Assembly (NCBI RefSeq): GCF_042675745.1
Contig: NZ_JBHTJM010000010.1
Span: 310,001 to 374,000, forward strand
Origin: Pseudofulvibacter geojedonensis
Lineage (GTDB): Bacteria; Bacteroidota; Bacteroidia; Flavobacteriales; Flavobacteriaceae
Direction: 5' to 3'
DNA: 64,000 nt
Shown here one piece after another: positions 40,231 to 48,854 of this stretch. Under the pieces are notes generated by a model. It was not told where the DNA came from, ran no database searches, and saw nothing but the letters and a program-made list of their open reading frames with translations. The position numbers and the translations under genes were made by a program. Within the stretch, counting starts at the first letter, position 1. Each line of letters begins with the position of its first letter.

Positions 40231-41874
40231 ATGATAAAAAAATTACTTTTAGTATATATATTGTTTTTCTCTATTGTAGGTTTTTCTCAAGAGGAACATG
40301 CATGGGTGTTTTTTAATAATAAAGAGAATGTAGATACCTATTTAGCCAACCCTTTAACAATGTTAACTCAAAGAGCTATTGATAGAAGAACTAACCAAGG
40401 AATATCTCTAGACTATACAGATGTGCCAATTACACCAAGTAATATTACAGAAATAGAATCGGCAACCGGTATTACTGTTAAAGCAAAATCTAAATGGCTA
40501 AATGCCTTGCATGTTACCGGTATACAGTCGGATATCAATTCTTTATTGTCTTTGTCTTTTGTAGATCATATAGAATATGCCAATGATGATTTAAACACAG
40601 GAGGTAGATTTTCAGGGGCAAATAGCGCAAGTAATCGAATAACAAATAAGTTTGCTTCAGAGCAAGCGGTGAATACTGTGTTTGATTATGGCAGTGCTGT
40701 AAATCAAATACAAATGTTTAATGGACACAAACTCCATGAGCAAAATTTTACAGGATCTGGAATGTTAATAGCCGTTTTAGATGCAGGTTTTCCTAATGTA
40801 GATATCAATCCAGGTTTTCAACGTATAAGAGATAATAATCAAATTAAAGGAGGTTATGATTTTGTTAATAGAAATAGTAACTTTTATGTAAGTAATAGTC
40901 ACGGAGCTCATGTATTGTCTGATATAGCTGGTTACTTAGAGGGGCAATTTGTTGGAACTGCTCCAGATGCAGATTTTTATTTATTTATAACAGAAGATGT
41001 TGCTAGTGAAACACCTGCCGAGGAAAGCTATTGGGTAGAAGCAATTGAAGAGGCAGATAGGCTTGGTGTAGATATTGTAAATTCGTCTTTGGGTTACACA
41101 TTTTATGATAACACAGCATATAATTACGATTATAATATAGATTTAACAGGAGCTAATTCTTTTATATCTAGAGGGGCTACATTGGCAGCATCTAAAGGTA
41201 TGATTGTAGTAAATTCTGCTGGAAATTATGGATCATATGCTGCATGGGGAGGTAGAGTTAGTATGCCTGCAGATGTAGAAACAGTTTTGTCTATTGGAGC
41301 TGTAAATGCAAGCGGTAACTATGCAAGTTTTAGTTCTAAAGGGCCAACATCTGATAATAGAATAAAACCAGACGTTTCAGTTCAAGGGCAGGCTGCGTAT
41401 ATAATCAATACTTCTGGAGCTGTAGCAACATCTAACGGAACATCATTTTCATCGCCTATATTGGCAGGAGGTGTAGCGTGTTTGTGGCAAGCGTTACCTA
41501 GTTTAACAAGTGCTCAAATAATGCAATTGGTAAAAGAATCAGCTTCTATATATTCTTCTCCTAACTATGAATTGGGTTATGGAATTCCAAATTTAGAACT
41601 GGCTCTAAATAATGCCTTGACTGTATCTGAATTTCAAAAGAATACATTTTCTGTTTATCCAAATCCAGTCCAAGATTTACTATATCTAAATTTTCCAACA
41701 GGAATATATACAGCAGAAATGGATTGTTACGATATATTAGGAAAAAAAATATTCAGTAAAAATATACATGCACAAAAGAATACTGTTACGTTTAATAATT
41801 TATCTTCAGGTATTTATTTTGTGAAAATAAAATCAGAAAAATCTACTCAAACTTTTAAAATCGTAAAGGAGTAA
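40231..41874 (+). CDS. Secreted subtilisin-like serine protease with type IX sorting domain
   Basis: 547 residues: signal peptide (to about 19), an N-terminal propeptide-like region, an S8 peptidase domain and a C-terminal type IX secretion sorting domain. The catalytic triad is Asp184 (AVLDAGF), His224 (NSHGAHV) and Ser405 (NGTSFSSPI), with oxyanion Asn332 (SAGNYG). The tail has SVYPNPVQDLLYL and ends with IYFVKIKSEKSTQTFKIVK, the type A sorting signature cleaved and attached at the cell surface. It implies a type IX system elsewhere in the genome. Confidence 0.94.
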   Translation: MIKKLLLVYILFFSIVGFSQEEHAWVFFNNKENVDTYLANPLTMLTQRAIDRRTNQGISLDYTDVPITPSNITEIESATGITVKAKSKWLNALHVTGIQSDINSLLSLSFVDHIEYANDDLNTGGRFSGANSASNRITNKFASEQAVNTVFDYGSAVNQIQMFNGHKLHEQNFTGSGMLIAVLDAGFPNVDINPGFQRIRDNNQIKGGYDFVNRNSNFYVSNSHGAHVLSDIAGYLEGQFVGTAPDADFYLFITEDVASETPAEESYWVEAIEEADRLGVDIVNSSLGYTFYDNTAYNYDYNIDLTGANSFISRGATLAASKGMIVVNSAGNYGSYAAWGGRVSMPADVETVLSIGAVNASGNYASFSSKGPTSDNRIKPDVSVQGQAAYIINTSGAVATSNGTSFSSPILAGGVACLWQALPSLTSAQIMQLVKESASIYSSPNYELGYGIPNLELALNNALTVSEFQKNTFSVYPNPVQDLLYLNFPTGIYTAEMDCYDILGKKIFSKNIHAQKNTVTFNNLSSGIYFVKIKSEKSTQTFKIVKE

Positions 41875-41920
41875 TAGATAGTATTCTTTGTATAATACAA
41901 AAAAGAATCAATAAAAAAAC

Positions 41921-41955
41921 AAAACCTTTCTGTATCTTGCAGGGAGGTTTTTTAG
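41921..41955 (+). terminator. Terminator after subtilase gene
   Basis: AAAACCTTTCTG (41921-41932) pairs over 12 bp with CAGGGAGGTTTT (41940-41951), including two wobbles, and ends in TTTA. Confidence 0.78.
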
Positions 41956-41973
41956 TTTAAAATATAGATAGAA

Positions 41974-42915
41974 ATGTCAAATAAAATATGTGATTTATTT
42001 CAAATAGAATATCCAATAATTCAAGCAGGAATGATTTGGAATTCTGGGTGGAGATTAGCTTCGGCAGTTAGTAATGCTGGAGGTTTAGGTTTAATAGGAG
42101 CAGGATCTATGTATCCAGATGTGTTATTAGAACACATTCAAAAATGCAAAAAAGCAACCAATAAGCCTTTCGGGGTTAATGTTCCTATGTTATATCCTAA
42201 TATTACAGAAATTATGGATATAATTATTGCTGAAGGAGTAAAAATAGTGTTTACTTCAGCAGGAAATCCAAAGACGTGGACCACTTGGTTAAAGGAAAGA
42301 GGTGTTACTGTTGTACATGTGGTTAGTAATGTAAAGTTTGCTCTTAAAGCTGAGGCTGCTGGTGTTGATGCTGTTGTTGCTGAAGGGTTTGAAGCTGGTG
42401 GGCATAATGGTCGAGAAGAAACTACAACTTTAACTTTAATACCAATGGTTAAAGAAAAAATAAGTGTGCCATTAATAGCAGCAGGAGGTATAGCAACCGG
42501 AAGAGGAATGCTTGCAGCTAGAGTATTAGGGGCAGATGCTGTACAGGTGGGCAGTAGGTTCGTGGCTAGTGAAGAGTCTTCAGCTCATCAAAAATTTAAA
42601 GAAGTAGTGGTTAATGCTCAAGATGGAGATACTCATTTAACATTAAAAGAACTTGCTCCTGTAAGGCTCATCAAAAATAAGTTTTACAACGACGTACAAG
42701 AGTTGTATAAAACAACACCAACAGTAGAAGAAATTAAAAAGTTATTGGGTAGAGCAAGGGCTAAACGAGGAATGTTTGAAGGAGATTTAGAAGAAGGAGA
42801 ATTAGAAATTGGTCAAATTGCAGGTCTAATAAAAGATATCAAACCAGCAGCAGAAATTGTAAAAGAAATGTTGGAAGAGTATGATATAGCCAAAAAAGAA
42901 GTTGCTAATTTATAA
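41974..42915 (+). CDS. Nitronate monooxygenase / FabK-like flavoprotein
   Basis: 313-residue FMN-dependent TIM-barrel enzyme of the 2-nitropropane dioxygenase family, which includes nitronate monooxygenases and the enoyl-ACP reductase FabK. Recognisable segments are YPIIQAGMIW, AVSNAGGLGLIGAG, the catalytic-site block EGFEAGGHNG with its His, and phosphate-binding PLIAAGGIATGRG and ADAVQVGSRF. Monocistronic between two terminators, so context does not decide between the two activities. Confidence 0.85.
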   Translation: MSNKICDLFQIEYPIIQAGMIWNSGWRLASAVSNAGGLGLIGAGSMYPDVLLEHIQKCKKATNKPFGVNVPMLYPNITEIMDIIIAEGVKIVFTSAGNPKTWTTWLKERGVTVVHVVSNVKFALKAEAAGVDAVVAEGFEAGGHNGREETTTLTLIPMVKEKISVPLIAAGGIATGRGMLAARVLGADAVQVGSRFVASEESSAHQKFKEVVVNAQDGDTHLTLKELAPVRLIKNKFYNDVQELYKTTPTVEEIKKLLGRARAKRGMFEGDLEEGELEIGQIAGLIKDIKPAAEIVKEMLEEYDIAKKEVANL

Positions 42916-42940
42916 GGAATAACAGCATTGGTGTTTAGTT

Positions 42941-42974
42941 AAAAACCGGATTAAAATTTTAATCCGGTTTTTTT
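42941..42974. terminator. Bidirectional terminator
   Basis: A perfect 32-bp palindrome with arms 42941-42956 and 42957-42972, centred on AAAATTTT and flanked by A- and T-runs. It lies between the convergent nitronate monooxygenase-like and FMN reductase genes and touches the latter's stop. Confidence 0.88.
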
Positions 42975-43485
42975 AATCAATTATTTTTTCTGAAAAAATT
43001 GTTAATTCTTTCTTTAATGAATCGGGTATACAATCATCTTCTATCCAAGTATGAACATCGCCAATATAATTCATACCTAAGTAATTGGCACTTTCTACAA
43101 ATGGCATTTTAAACCCTTTTTTTAATTCAGAATCTGAGCCACAGCTAATCATTCCCATTTCTTTCCCACGTAATTTCCTCCCAATTTCTTTTTCAATAAT
43201 TAGACAATCGGTAATTCTGTCGAAAAACATTTTTAAAGTGGCGCTCATAGCATACCAATATACAGGAGTTGCAAATATAATAGTGTTATAATTGCTAACA
43301 ATTTTGTTCATTAAAGGAATAAAATCATCATCTTTATGTCTAAAATTATAATCAAAAGGGTTGATGTTTTTTAAACTTAAATCGATAACATCAAAACCAG
43401 TTTTATCTTTTACAAAGCTTACAACTTTATTTGTATTACCATTATTTCTTGAGCTACCTAATATAATTACACCTTTTTTATTCAT
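42973..43485 (-). CDS. Flavodoxin-like NAD(P)H-dependent FMN reductase
   Basis: 170 residues with a flavodoxin-like fold. The FMN phosphate loop is GSSRNNGNTNKV near the N-terminus, and ATPVYWYAMSATLKMFFDRI contains the isoalloxazine-contacting YWY segment of NADPH-dependent FMN reductases/quinone reductases. It follows the HxlR regulator by 72 nt on the same strand, and has its own promoter with a palindrome next to it, so it is the probable HxlR target. Confidence 0.88.
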   Translation of the reverse strand: MNKKGVIILGSSRNNGNTNKVVSFVKDKTGFDVIDLSLKNINPFDYNFRHKDDDFIPLMNKIVSNYNTIIFATPVYWYAMSATLKMFFDRITDCLIIEKEIGRKLRGKEMGMISCGSDSELKKGFKMPFVESANYLGMNYIGDVHTWIEDDCIPDSLKKELTIFSEKIID

Positions 43486-43505
43486 AGTTGTTTTTAGTTA
43501 TGCAA

Positions 43506-43555
43506 CAAAATTACTGAGTTTAAAAAAAGAATCAAATAAGGGGTGAATTTTACCC
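43506..43555 (-). promoter_or_regulatory. Promoter and palindrome upstream of the FMN reductase gene
   Basis: On the minus strand TTTG (43536-43533), 19-nt spacer and TAATTTTG (43513-43506) form a full Bacteroidota promoter. Immediately upstream, GGGTGAA-T-TTTACCC (43541-43555) is a near-perfect palindrome, a candidate HxlR operator. Confidence 0.6.
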
Positions 43556-43557
43556 TA

Positions 43558-43881
43558 TTATAAATTATCTCCAAATTTAGAAAGTTCGGTAAAAACAGTA
43601 CGCAGTTGAGTTCCTAAACTAGTGAGAGAATATTCTGTTTTTTTAGGGTATTGATTAAAGTCTTTCTTCTTAATAAGACCATCTTTTGTTAATTCTTTTA
43701 ATTGCTGAGTTAATGCTCTTTTTGAGGCTTCTGGTAATCCTTTCTGTATATCTTTTAACCTAAGATTTGTTTTTAAAAGTTCATTTAATATGGCAGGTTT
43801 CCATTTTCCCGAAATTACATTTATTGTTTTTTCAATAGAACAATCATTTTTTAGTATAGTTTTTCTTTGGTATTCTCCCAT
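43558..43881 (-). CDS. HxlR-family transcriptional regulator
   Basis: 107-residue winged-helix regulator of the HxlR/DUF24 family. CSIEKTINVISGKWKPAILNE is the family's opening, with the conserved Cys that in several relatives senses electrophiles or quinones. The recognition helix lies in RLKDIQKGLPEASKRALTQQ and the wing ends in KKTEYSLTSLG. I take the ATG at 43881 (MGEYQRKTIL); a TTG at 43914 would translate through a terminator hairpin. It adjoins an FMN reductase, the usual partner. Confidence 0.9.
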   Translation of the reverse strand: MGEYQRKTILKNDCSIEKTINVISGKWKPAILNELLKTNLRLKDIQKGLPEASKRALTQQLKELTKDGLIKKKDFNQYPKKTEYSLTSLGTQLRTVFTELSKFGDNL

Positions 43882-43890
43882 AATGTGTAG

Positions 43891-43921
43891 AAAATAAAAA
43901 GCCTTGAGAGTCAAGGCTTTT
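43891..43921 (-). terminator. Terminator between DUF4468 gene and hxlR-type gene
   Basis: AAAAGCCTTGA (43897-43907) pairs with TCAAGGCTTTT (43911-43921) around GAG; on the minus strand a T-rich tract follows. It ends the DUF4468 transcript but lies only about 16 nt before the regulator's ATG. Confidence 0.85.
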
Positions 43922-43975
43922 GTGTTGGTCTAATTAGAAGCGAAACTTCTTAGTTTTGGTTGTAATTACATTCTT

Positions 43976-44512
43976 TTACCAATCGTCAGATTTAGTAGGG
44001 TCGTTTTGTACAGCAGTTATTTTATCTGTTAAACTTTTAATGAGTTTATTCATTTCTTTATATGTCTGTTGCTTTATAACAGTCCAAGATCTAGCAGAAA
44101 TATTTGTAAACTCGCAGTCAGGTACGCGATCTTCTAGTGCTCCACCATCATCTGGAGCTCCAGAATGAGAAAAATTTATAGCAATATAACGGTACTTACC
44201 TTCTTTAGCTCCAATTTGAAATTTAAAAGATACGTTTCCGTCTAACTTTTCAGCACTTTTAGTAGCTGGATATGTAACTTTACAAGATCCTTTAAAAACA
44301 ATTTTAGATCCCGATTTGTTTTCTTCAACCATAAATGCCTGTTCGTTTCCCCATTCTTTAGCAACATCATATATTTGTTGAGCAGATAAACCAGTAGCAT
44401 CTACTGTTTTCATAAAGGTTATTTTTTTTGATTTTGGGTCAACGGGTAAGTTTTGAGAGAAACTTAAGCTAAAAATAAACATAAGGCTTAAGCAAAGTAT
44501 GATTTTTTTCAT
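43976..44512 (-). CDS. DUF4468 secreted protein
   Basis: 178 residues: signal peptide (MKKIILCLSLMFIFSLSFSQ) then a DUF4468 domain with a predicted TBP-like fold, recognisable from ITFMKTVDATGLSAQQIYDVAKEWG and the later YRYIAINFSHSG. These proteins are exported and Bacteroidota-specific with no assigned role. It is divergent from the polysaccharide cluster that begins at 44632. Confidence 0.85.
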   Translation of the reverse strand: MKKIILCLSLMFIFSLSFSQNLPVDPKSKKITFMKTVDATGLSAQQIYDVAKEWGNEQAFMVEENKSGSKIVFKGSCKVTYPATKSAEKLDGNVSFKFQIGAKEGKYRYIAINFSHSGAPDDGGALEDRVPDCEFTNISARSWTVIKQQTYKEMNKLIKSLTDKITAVQNDPTKSDDW

Positions 44513-44586
44513 TTCGTATTTATTTTAGGGTGGTTAATATACAAAAAAATGTATACTAGAAGATATACTTGTTATAAGAGAATCTT

Positions 44587-44618
44587 TTTAGGTTAAAAAG
44601 TACTATTTTTAACCTAAA
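44587..44618. repeat. Perfect 13-bp inverted repeat at the left edge of the polysaccharide cluster
   Basis: TTTAGGTTAAAAA (44587-44599) and TTTTTAACCTAAA (44606-44618) are exact inverted repeats around GTACTA. No T-run follows on either strand. It sits in the divergent region 14 nt before the first cluster gene, so an operator or a translation-affecting hairpin is likelier than a terminator. Confidence 0.6.
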
Positions 44619-44631
44619 TTACACATGATTT

Positions 44632-45603
44632 TTGTTTAAAGTTAGAAAATACAAGCCAAAAGATAAATTACTGTGGGATACTTTTGTGAAAGAGTGTAAA
44701 AATGCTACGTTTTTATTTATGAGAGACTTTATGGATTACCATAAAGATAGATTTGAAGATTTTTCTCTTTTATGCTTTAAGGAAGATAAATTGATTGGTG
44801 TTTTACCAGCAAATATTTATAAAGGCAATGTGTATTCTCACCAAGGTTTAACATATGGAGGCTTGTTAGTAACAGAAAAGCTCAAGTTTACAACTTTTTT
44901 AAAAACACTAAAGTCTGTGTTGGATTTTTGTGATTTTTTGAATGTAAAACATTTGTACATTAAGCAGTTGCCAGAGATGTATTCGCTGTTTCCTAATGAG
45001 GAGTTAGAATACTTGCATTTTATATTAAAGTCTCATTTAGTTAAAGTAGATGTTTCTTCTAGTCTTTTATTAACCGAAGAAATGAATTTTTCTAAAGATC
45101 GTATCGCGGGAATAAAAAAAGGAATTAAAAATAAATTAGAAGTAAGAGAGGTACATGATTTTGAAGAATTTTGGAATGATATTTTAATTCCAAATTTATC
45201 ATTTAGACACCAAGTAAAACCAACTCATTCTTGTGAAGAAATTTCTTTGTTAAAAAAAAGATTCCCTGATAACATTAGGCAATTTAATGTTTATAAAGAT
45301 GGAAAGATTGTAGCAGGAACGACATTGTTTATGAATAAGCATTTAGTGCATTCTCAATATATGTCGGCTGATAAAAATAAAAATGTTTTAGGAAGCCTAG
45401 ATTTTTTGCATAATTATCTATTTACACAAGTATTATCTGATAAAAAGATTTTTGATTTTGGAATATCAAACGAAAATTTTGGAGAGAATATTAATGAAGG
45501 TTTATTGTATTGGAAAGAAGGATTTGGAGCTAGAACAAAAGTTTACAAGCAATATAAAATAACGGTGGCAAATAAAGATTTTTTAAATTCTATTTTAATA
45601 TGA
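44632..45603 (+). CDS. GNAT/FemAB-like acyltransferase of the polysaccharide cluster
   Basis: 323 residues with a GNAT-like fold of the FemAB type: the opening VRKYKPKDKLLWDTFVKECK and FLFMRDFMDYHKDRFED are typical of acyltransferases in flavobacterial glycan loci. It overlaps the DegT aminotransferase gene by 4 nt, suggesting it acylates the amino sugar made next door. Start: TTG at 44632; the only nearby ATG (44625) is out of frame and would fit only if one T of the T5 run were absent. Acyl donor and sugar acceptor are inferred. Confidence 0.75.
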   Translation: MFKVRKYKPKDKLLWDTFVKECKNATFLFMRDFMDYHKDRFEDFSLLCFKEDKLIGVLPANIYKGNVYSHQGLTYGGLLVTEKLKFTTFLKTLKSVLDFCDFLNVKHLYIKQLPEMYSLFPNEELEYLHFILKSHLVKVDVSSSLLLTEEMNFSKDRIAGIKKGIKNKLEVREVHDFEEFWNDILIPNLSFRHQVKPTHSCEEISLLKKRFPDNIRQFNVYKDGKIVAGTTLFMNKHLVHSQYMSADKNKNVLGSLDFLHNYLFTQVLSDKKIFDFGISNENFGENINEGLLYWKEGFGARTKVYKQYKITVANKDFLNSILI

Positions 45604-46694
45604 TTCCTTTTTTAGATGTTAAAAAGATTAACTCCCGTTTTGAAAAGGATTACAGTGAAGCATTGAAATCTTTTTTAAATTCTGGGCAATTCATTCTTGG
45701 AGATAAGTTAGAACAATTTGAAAAGGAATTTGCAGATTTTTGTGGTACAAAATTTTGTTTAGGTGTGGGGAACGGACTAGATGCTTTAACACTTATTTTA
45801 AAGGCTTATATAGTTTTGGGTAAATTAAAGGAAGGTGATGAAGTTCTAGTGCAAGCAAATACTTACATAGCCTCTATTTTAGCTATTAAGCAGGTAAACT
45901 TAGTTCCAATTTTAGTTGAGCCTTGTACTGAAACATATAACATTTCTATTTCAGATTTTAAATCTAAAATAGGAAAGAAAACTAAGGCAGTATTACCAGT
46001 TCATTTATATGGACAATTATCTGATATGGAGCAAGTAAACAGAATAGCACAAGATTATAATTTGTTAGTTATTGAAGACGCTGCTCAAGCTCATGGTTCT
46101 TCAGATAAATATGGAGTAAGAGCCGGTAATTTATCTAATGCTGCTGCTTTTAGTTTTTATCCAACTAAAAATTTAGGAGCATTAGGAGATGGTGGGGCCA
46201 TAACAACTAATGATTATGACTTGTATACCGTAGCTAGTAAGCTCCGTAATTATGGTGGCAACATCAAATACAAGTATGAACACATAGGTGTTAATTCTAG
46301 GTTAGATGAAATACAAGCTGCATTTTTGTCAATCAAGTTACCATATCTGCAAGCTGATAATGAAAAGAGAAAGATAATAGCGAAAAAGTATTTAGATGGT
46401 ATTAAAAATTCTAAAATACAGTTACCCAAAAATGATAATTCTCATGTGTTTTATGCTTTTGTAATTAGGTGTGTTGAACGGGATAATTTACAGCAATTTT
46501 TATTTGAAAATGGTGTACAAACAGCTATTCACTATCCAATACCACCTCATAAGCAAAAAGCCTTAGAAGAGCTTAATATATTAAAATTACCAGTGTCGGA
46601 AACTTTACATAATCAAGTGTTAAGTTTGCCAATAAGTCCAGTTCAGAGTATGGGAGTTACTCAAAAAATAATTAATATCATTAATCAATTTTAG
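45600..46694 (+). CDS. DegT/DnrJ/EryC1 sugar aminotransferase (FdtB-like)
   Basis: 364-residue PLP enzyme that transfers an amino group to a keto-sugar nucleotide. The PLP lysine is Lys190 in SFYPTKNLGALGDGG, Asp160 (VIEDAAQAHG) contacts the pyridine nitrogen, and NSRLDEIQAAFL is the other family hallmark. The sequence type is that of dTDP-3-keto-6-deoxyhexose 3-aminotransferases such as FdtB/QdtB. An FdtA-like isomerase 5 kb downstream would supply its substrate. It overlaps the acyltransferase gene by 4 nt. Confidence 0.9.
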   Translation: MIPFLDVKKINSRFEKDYSEALKSFLNSGQFILGDKLEQFEKEFADFCGTKFCLGVGNGLDALTLILKAYIVLGKLKEGDEVLVQANTYIASILAIKQVNLVPILVEPCTETYNISISDFKSKIGKKTKAVLPVHLYGQLSDMEQVNRIAQDYNLLVIEDAAQAHGSSDKYGVRAGNLSNAAAFSFYPTKNLGALGDGGAITTNDYDLYTVASKLRNYGGNIKYKYEHIGVNSRLDEIQAAFLSIKLPYLQADNEKRKIIAKKYLDGIKNSKIQLPKNDNSHVFYAFVIRCVERDNLQQFLFENGVQTAIHYPIPPHKQKALEELNILKLPVSETLHNQVLSLPISPVQSMGVTQKIINIINQF

Positions 46695-46696
46695 AA

Positions 46697-47989
46697 TTGA
46701 AGGTACCAGCATTTATAAAAAACAACTTGTTGTTAAAGATAACGTCCTTTAACTCTATGGGAGTTTCAATTAGGTTGGTATTAGCATTCGTATCTCAAAA
46801 AGTAATTGCAGAATTATTGGGTCCTTCTGGAGTAGCTCAGTTGGGAAATATTAGAAACATCCTGCCCATGATAGAGTCTTTTTCTACTCTTGGGGTTTTT
46901 AACGGGATTGTAAAATATGTATCAGAACATAGAGAAGAGGAAAAAGAATTGCAAAAATTGTTTTCTACAGCTTTTGTATATATTCTTTGTGCTAGTTTGT
47001 TCGCTTTCTTTGTACTTTTTTTTGGTGCAGAAATATTAAATGATTACATATTCCCTAATCAAGAGTTTTCATTTGTATTCAAAATAGTAGCTATTTCGGT
47101 ACCTTTTATAGCTTTAGTAAGAATATTTAATGGTGTTGTAAACGGGCTGTCTGCTTATAAGTCTTTTGTGACTATTAATTTAATAAGTTATGTGTGCAGT
47201 ATCTTGTTGTTAATAGTAATGGTACTTTATAAAAACATTAACGGAGCATTAATAGCTATTGCTATATCTCCTATAGTTCAATTTACTCTTGTAGCTTATT
47301 TTTATATTAAAGTAATAAAAGATTATGTAAAGTTTAAAGATTTATCTTTTTCCATTCCTTATAAGAATGAATTATTTGCATTTACAATAATGTCTTTAGT
47401 GTCTACATTTTTAGGAAATTTTGTTGAGATGTATCTAAGGGGCGAGTTAACAAATAAAATCGGAATTCATGATGCGGGAAATTGGACTGGAATGACCAAT
47501 ATTTCTAAACAATACATTATGTTTATTTCGGCAATATTAACATTATATGTTTTGCCTAAGTTTTCAACAATAAAAAATAGCATTGCATTTAGGAAAGAAG
47601 TTCTCAATATATACAAAACAGTATTACCGCTTTTTGCCTTAGGGATGTTACTTATTTTCTTTTGTAGAGAATGGGTTATTTTAATAGCAAAATCAGATGA
47701 ATTTTTAGGAATGAAACCGTTGTTTAAATGGCAATTGTTAGGTGATTTTATAAAGATAGCATCAGTTATTATTGCCCATCAATTTTTTGCTAAAAAAATG
47801 GTGATTCAGTTTGTTGTTACTGAACTTTTTTCACTAATAATTTTTTACTTTTTAGCTTCTTTTTTTATTGAGAGTTTAGGAGCAGAGGGAGTTGTACTTG
47901 CTCATTTTATTAGGTTTGTTTTGTATTTTTTATTAGTGGTTGTTATGTTAAAAAAACATTTGTTTGGGAATCATGCAATAAAAGGTTAG
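46697..47989 (+). CDS. Wzx-type polysaccharide/O-antigen flippase
   Basis: 430-residue integral membrane protein with 12 or more hydrophobic segments, in the MATE-like flippase superfamily that moves lipid-linked oligosaccharide across the inner membrane. The opening SFNSMGVSIRLVLAFVSQKVIAELLGPSGVAQLGN-type segment (about residues 17-50) resembles O-antigen translocases of the WzxE group. Start is TTG at 46697, 2 nt after the aminotransferase stop, with no ATG available nearby. No Wzy polymerase is clearly identified in the locus. Confidence 0.87.
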   Translation: MKVPAFIKNNLLLKITSFNSMGVSIRLVLAFVSQKVIAELLGPSGVAQLGNIRNILPMIESFSTLGVFNGIVKYVSEHREEEKELQKLFSTAFVYILCASLFAFFVLFFGAEILNDYIFPNQEFSFVFKIVAISVPFIALVRIFNGVVNGLSAYKSFVTINLISYVCSILLLIVMVLYKNINGALIAIAISPIVQFTLVAYFYIKVIKDYVKFKDLSFSIPYKNELFAFTIMSLVSTFLGNFVEMYLRGELTNKIGIHDAGNWTGMTNISKQYIMFISAILTLYVLPKFSTIKNSIAFRKEVLNIYKTVLPLFALGMLLIFFCREWVILIAKSDEFLGMKPLFKWQLLGDFIKIASVIIAHQFFAKKMVIQFVVTELFSLIIFYFLASFFIESLGAEGVVLAHFIRFVLYFLLVVVMLKKHLFGNHAIKG

Positions 47990-48020
47990 CAGAGTCGTTG
48001 TATAAAAGATTTTGTGATAT

Positions 48021-48854
48021 ATGGAGAGAAAAAAATGTAGAGTTTATATAGATAAAGAACCTTTTGAATTTGAGGTTGAAGGAGATTTCTTTTGGGGGAA
48101 AGATGAAACTCTGTTTCAAAAAGAAAACAATGTTATATCTAAAGTTAAATGGATAGATAAGGGGTACTCTATAGTAAAAGCTTTTGGAGCTGATGAGTTT
48201 TTAAGTCTTCAAAAATCGATAAAAGAAAACGTTATTCGAGCATTAAAGGATTCAAGCATTTTTTTTAATGAAGAATGTTTTGAGTTAGAGAAATATCATG
48301 AAGTTGTAAAAACAGATGAAGAGCACTTTCAAGTAATTAGTAAAACAAGGGAATTGACCGTATCTGATCTAGATTTTGATATTGAAAGTCTCACTCAAAA
48401 ATTTGGTGCTGTTCTTGGTTGTAAATTAACATCATGGGTAGAAGAATTACAAAAAAGCCATGTACAAGTTAGAATAAGCAGACCTAATTCTTTAGATATT
48501 AATCCACCACATAGAGATGGTTATTTAAGTTTCTGGGAAGATATTATTAATATATGGGTTCCAATTAGTGGATGTAACGAAAAGTCATCACTACCAATAG
48601 TGTCAGGTAGCCATATGTTGCCAGAAAACAAAATATTAAGAACAAGTGCTAAGGGGGCCAAAATAAATGGTAATGTGTATAATGTGCCTTGTATATTAGA
48701 ATCATCTGAAGGAGATTTTCAAATGACTAGACCAAACCCTAAACAAGGAGAGGCATTATTGTTTAGTCCGTTTTTAATACACGGTTCAGCAGTTAATCAA
48801 AATCTAGATATAACTAGAGTAGCATTGGAGTTGCGTTTTCCTAAAATTAGTTAG
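48021..48854 (+). CDS. Phytanoyl-CoA dioxygenase-like Fe(II)/2-oxoglutarate oxygenase
   Basis: 277 residues with a PhyH-type double-stranded beta-helix. The iron ligands are His164 and Asp166 (PPHRDGY) and His254 (FLIHGSAVN); Arg266 (TRVALELRF) is placed to bind 2-oxoglutarate. It lies between the flippase and glycosyltransferase genes in the polysaccharide cluster, and may hydroxylate a sugar, an acyl group or a lipid carrier, but no substrate can be named. Its 3' end overlaps the convergent glycosyltransferase gene by 8 nt. Confidence 0.82.
   Translation: MERKKCRVYIDKEPFEFEVEGDFFWGKDETLFQKENNVISKVKWIDKGYSIVKAFGADEFLSLQKSIKENVIRALKDSSIFFNEECFELEKYHEVVKTDEEHFQVISKTRELTVSDLDFDIESLTQKFGAVLGCKLTSWVEELQKSHVQVRISRPNSLDINPPHRDGYLSFWEDIINIWVPISGCNEKSSLPIVSGSHMLPENKILRTSAKGAKINGNVYNVPCILESSEGDFQMTRPNPKQGEALLFSPFLIHGSAVNQNLDITRVALELRFPKIS

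Noticed and set aside
43882..43914. Longer HxlR start at TTG 43914
   Set aside because: It would encode residues from the terminator stem; family alignment begins at MGEYQRK.
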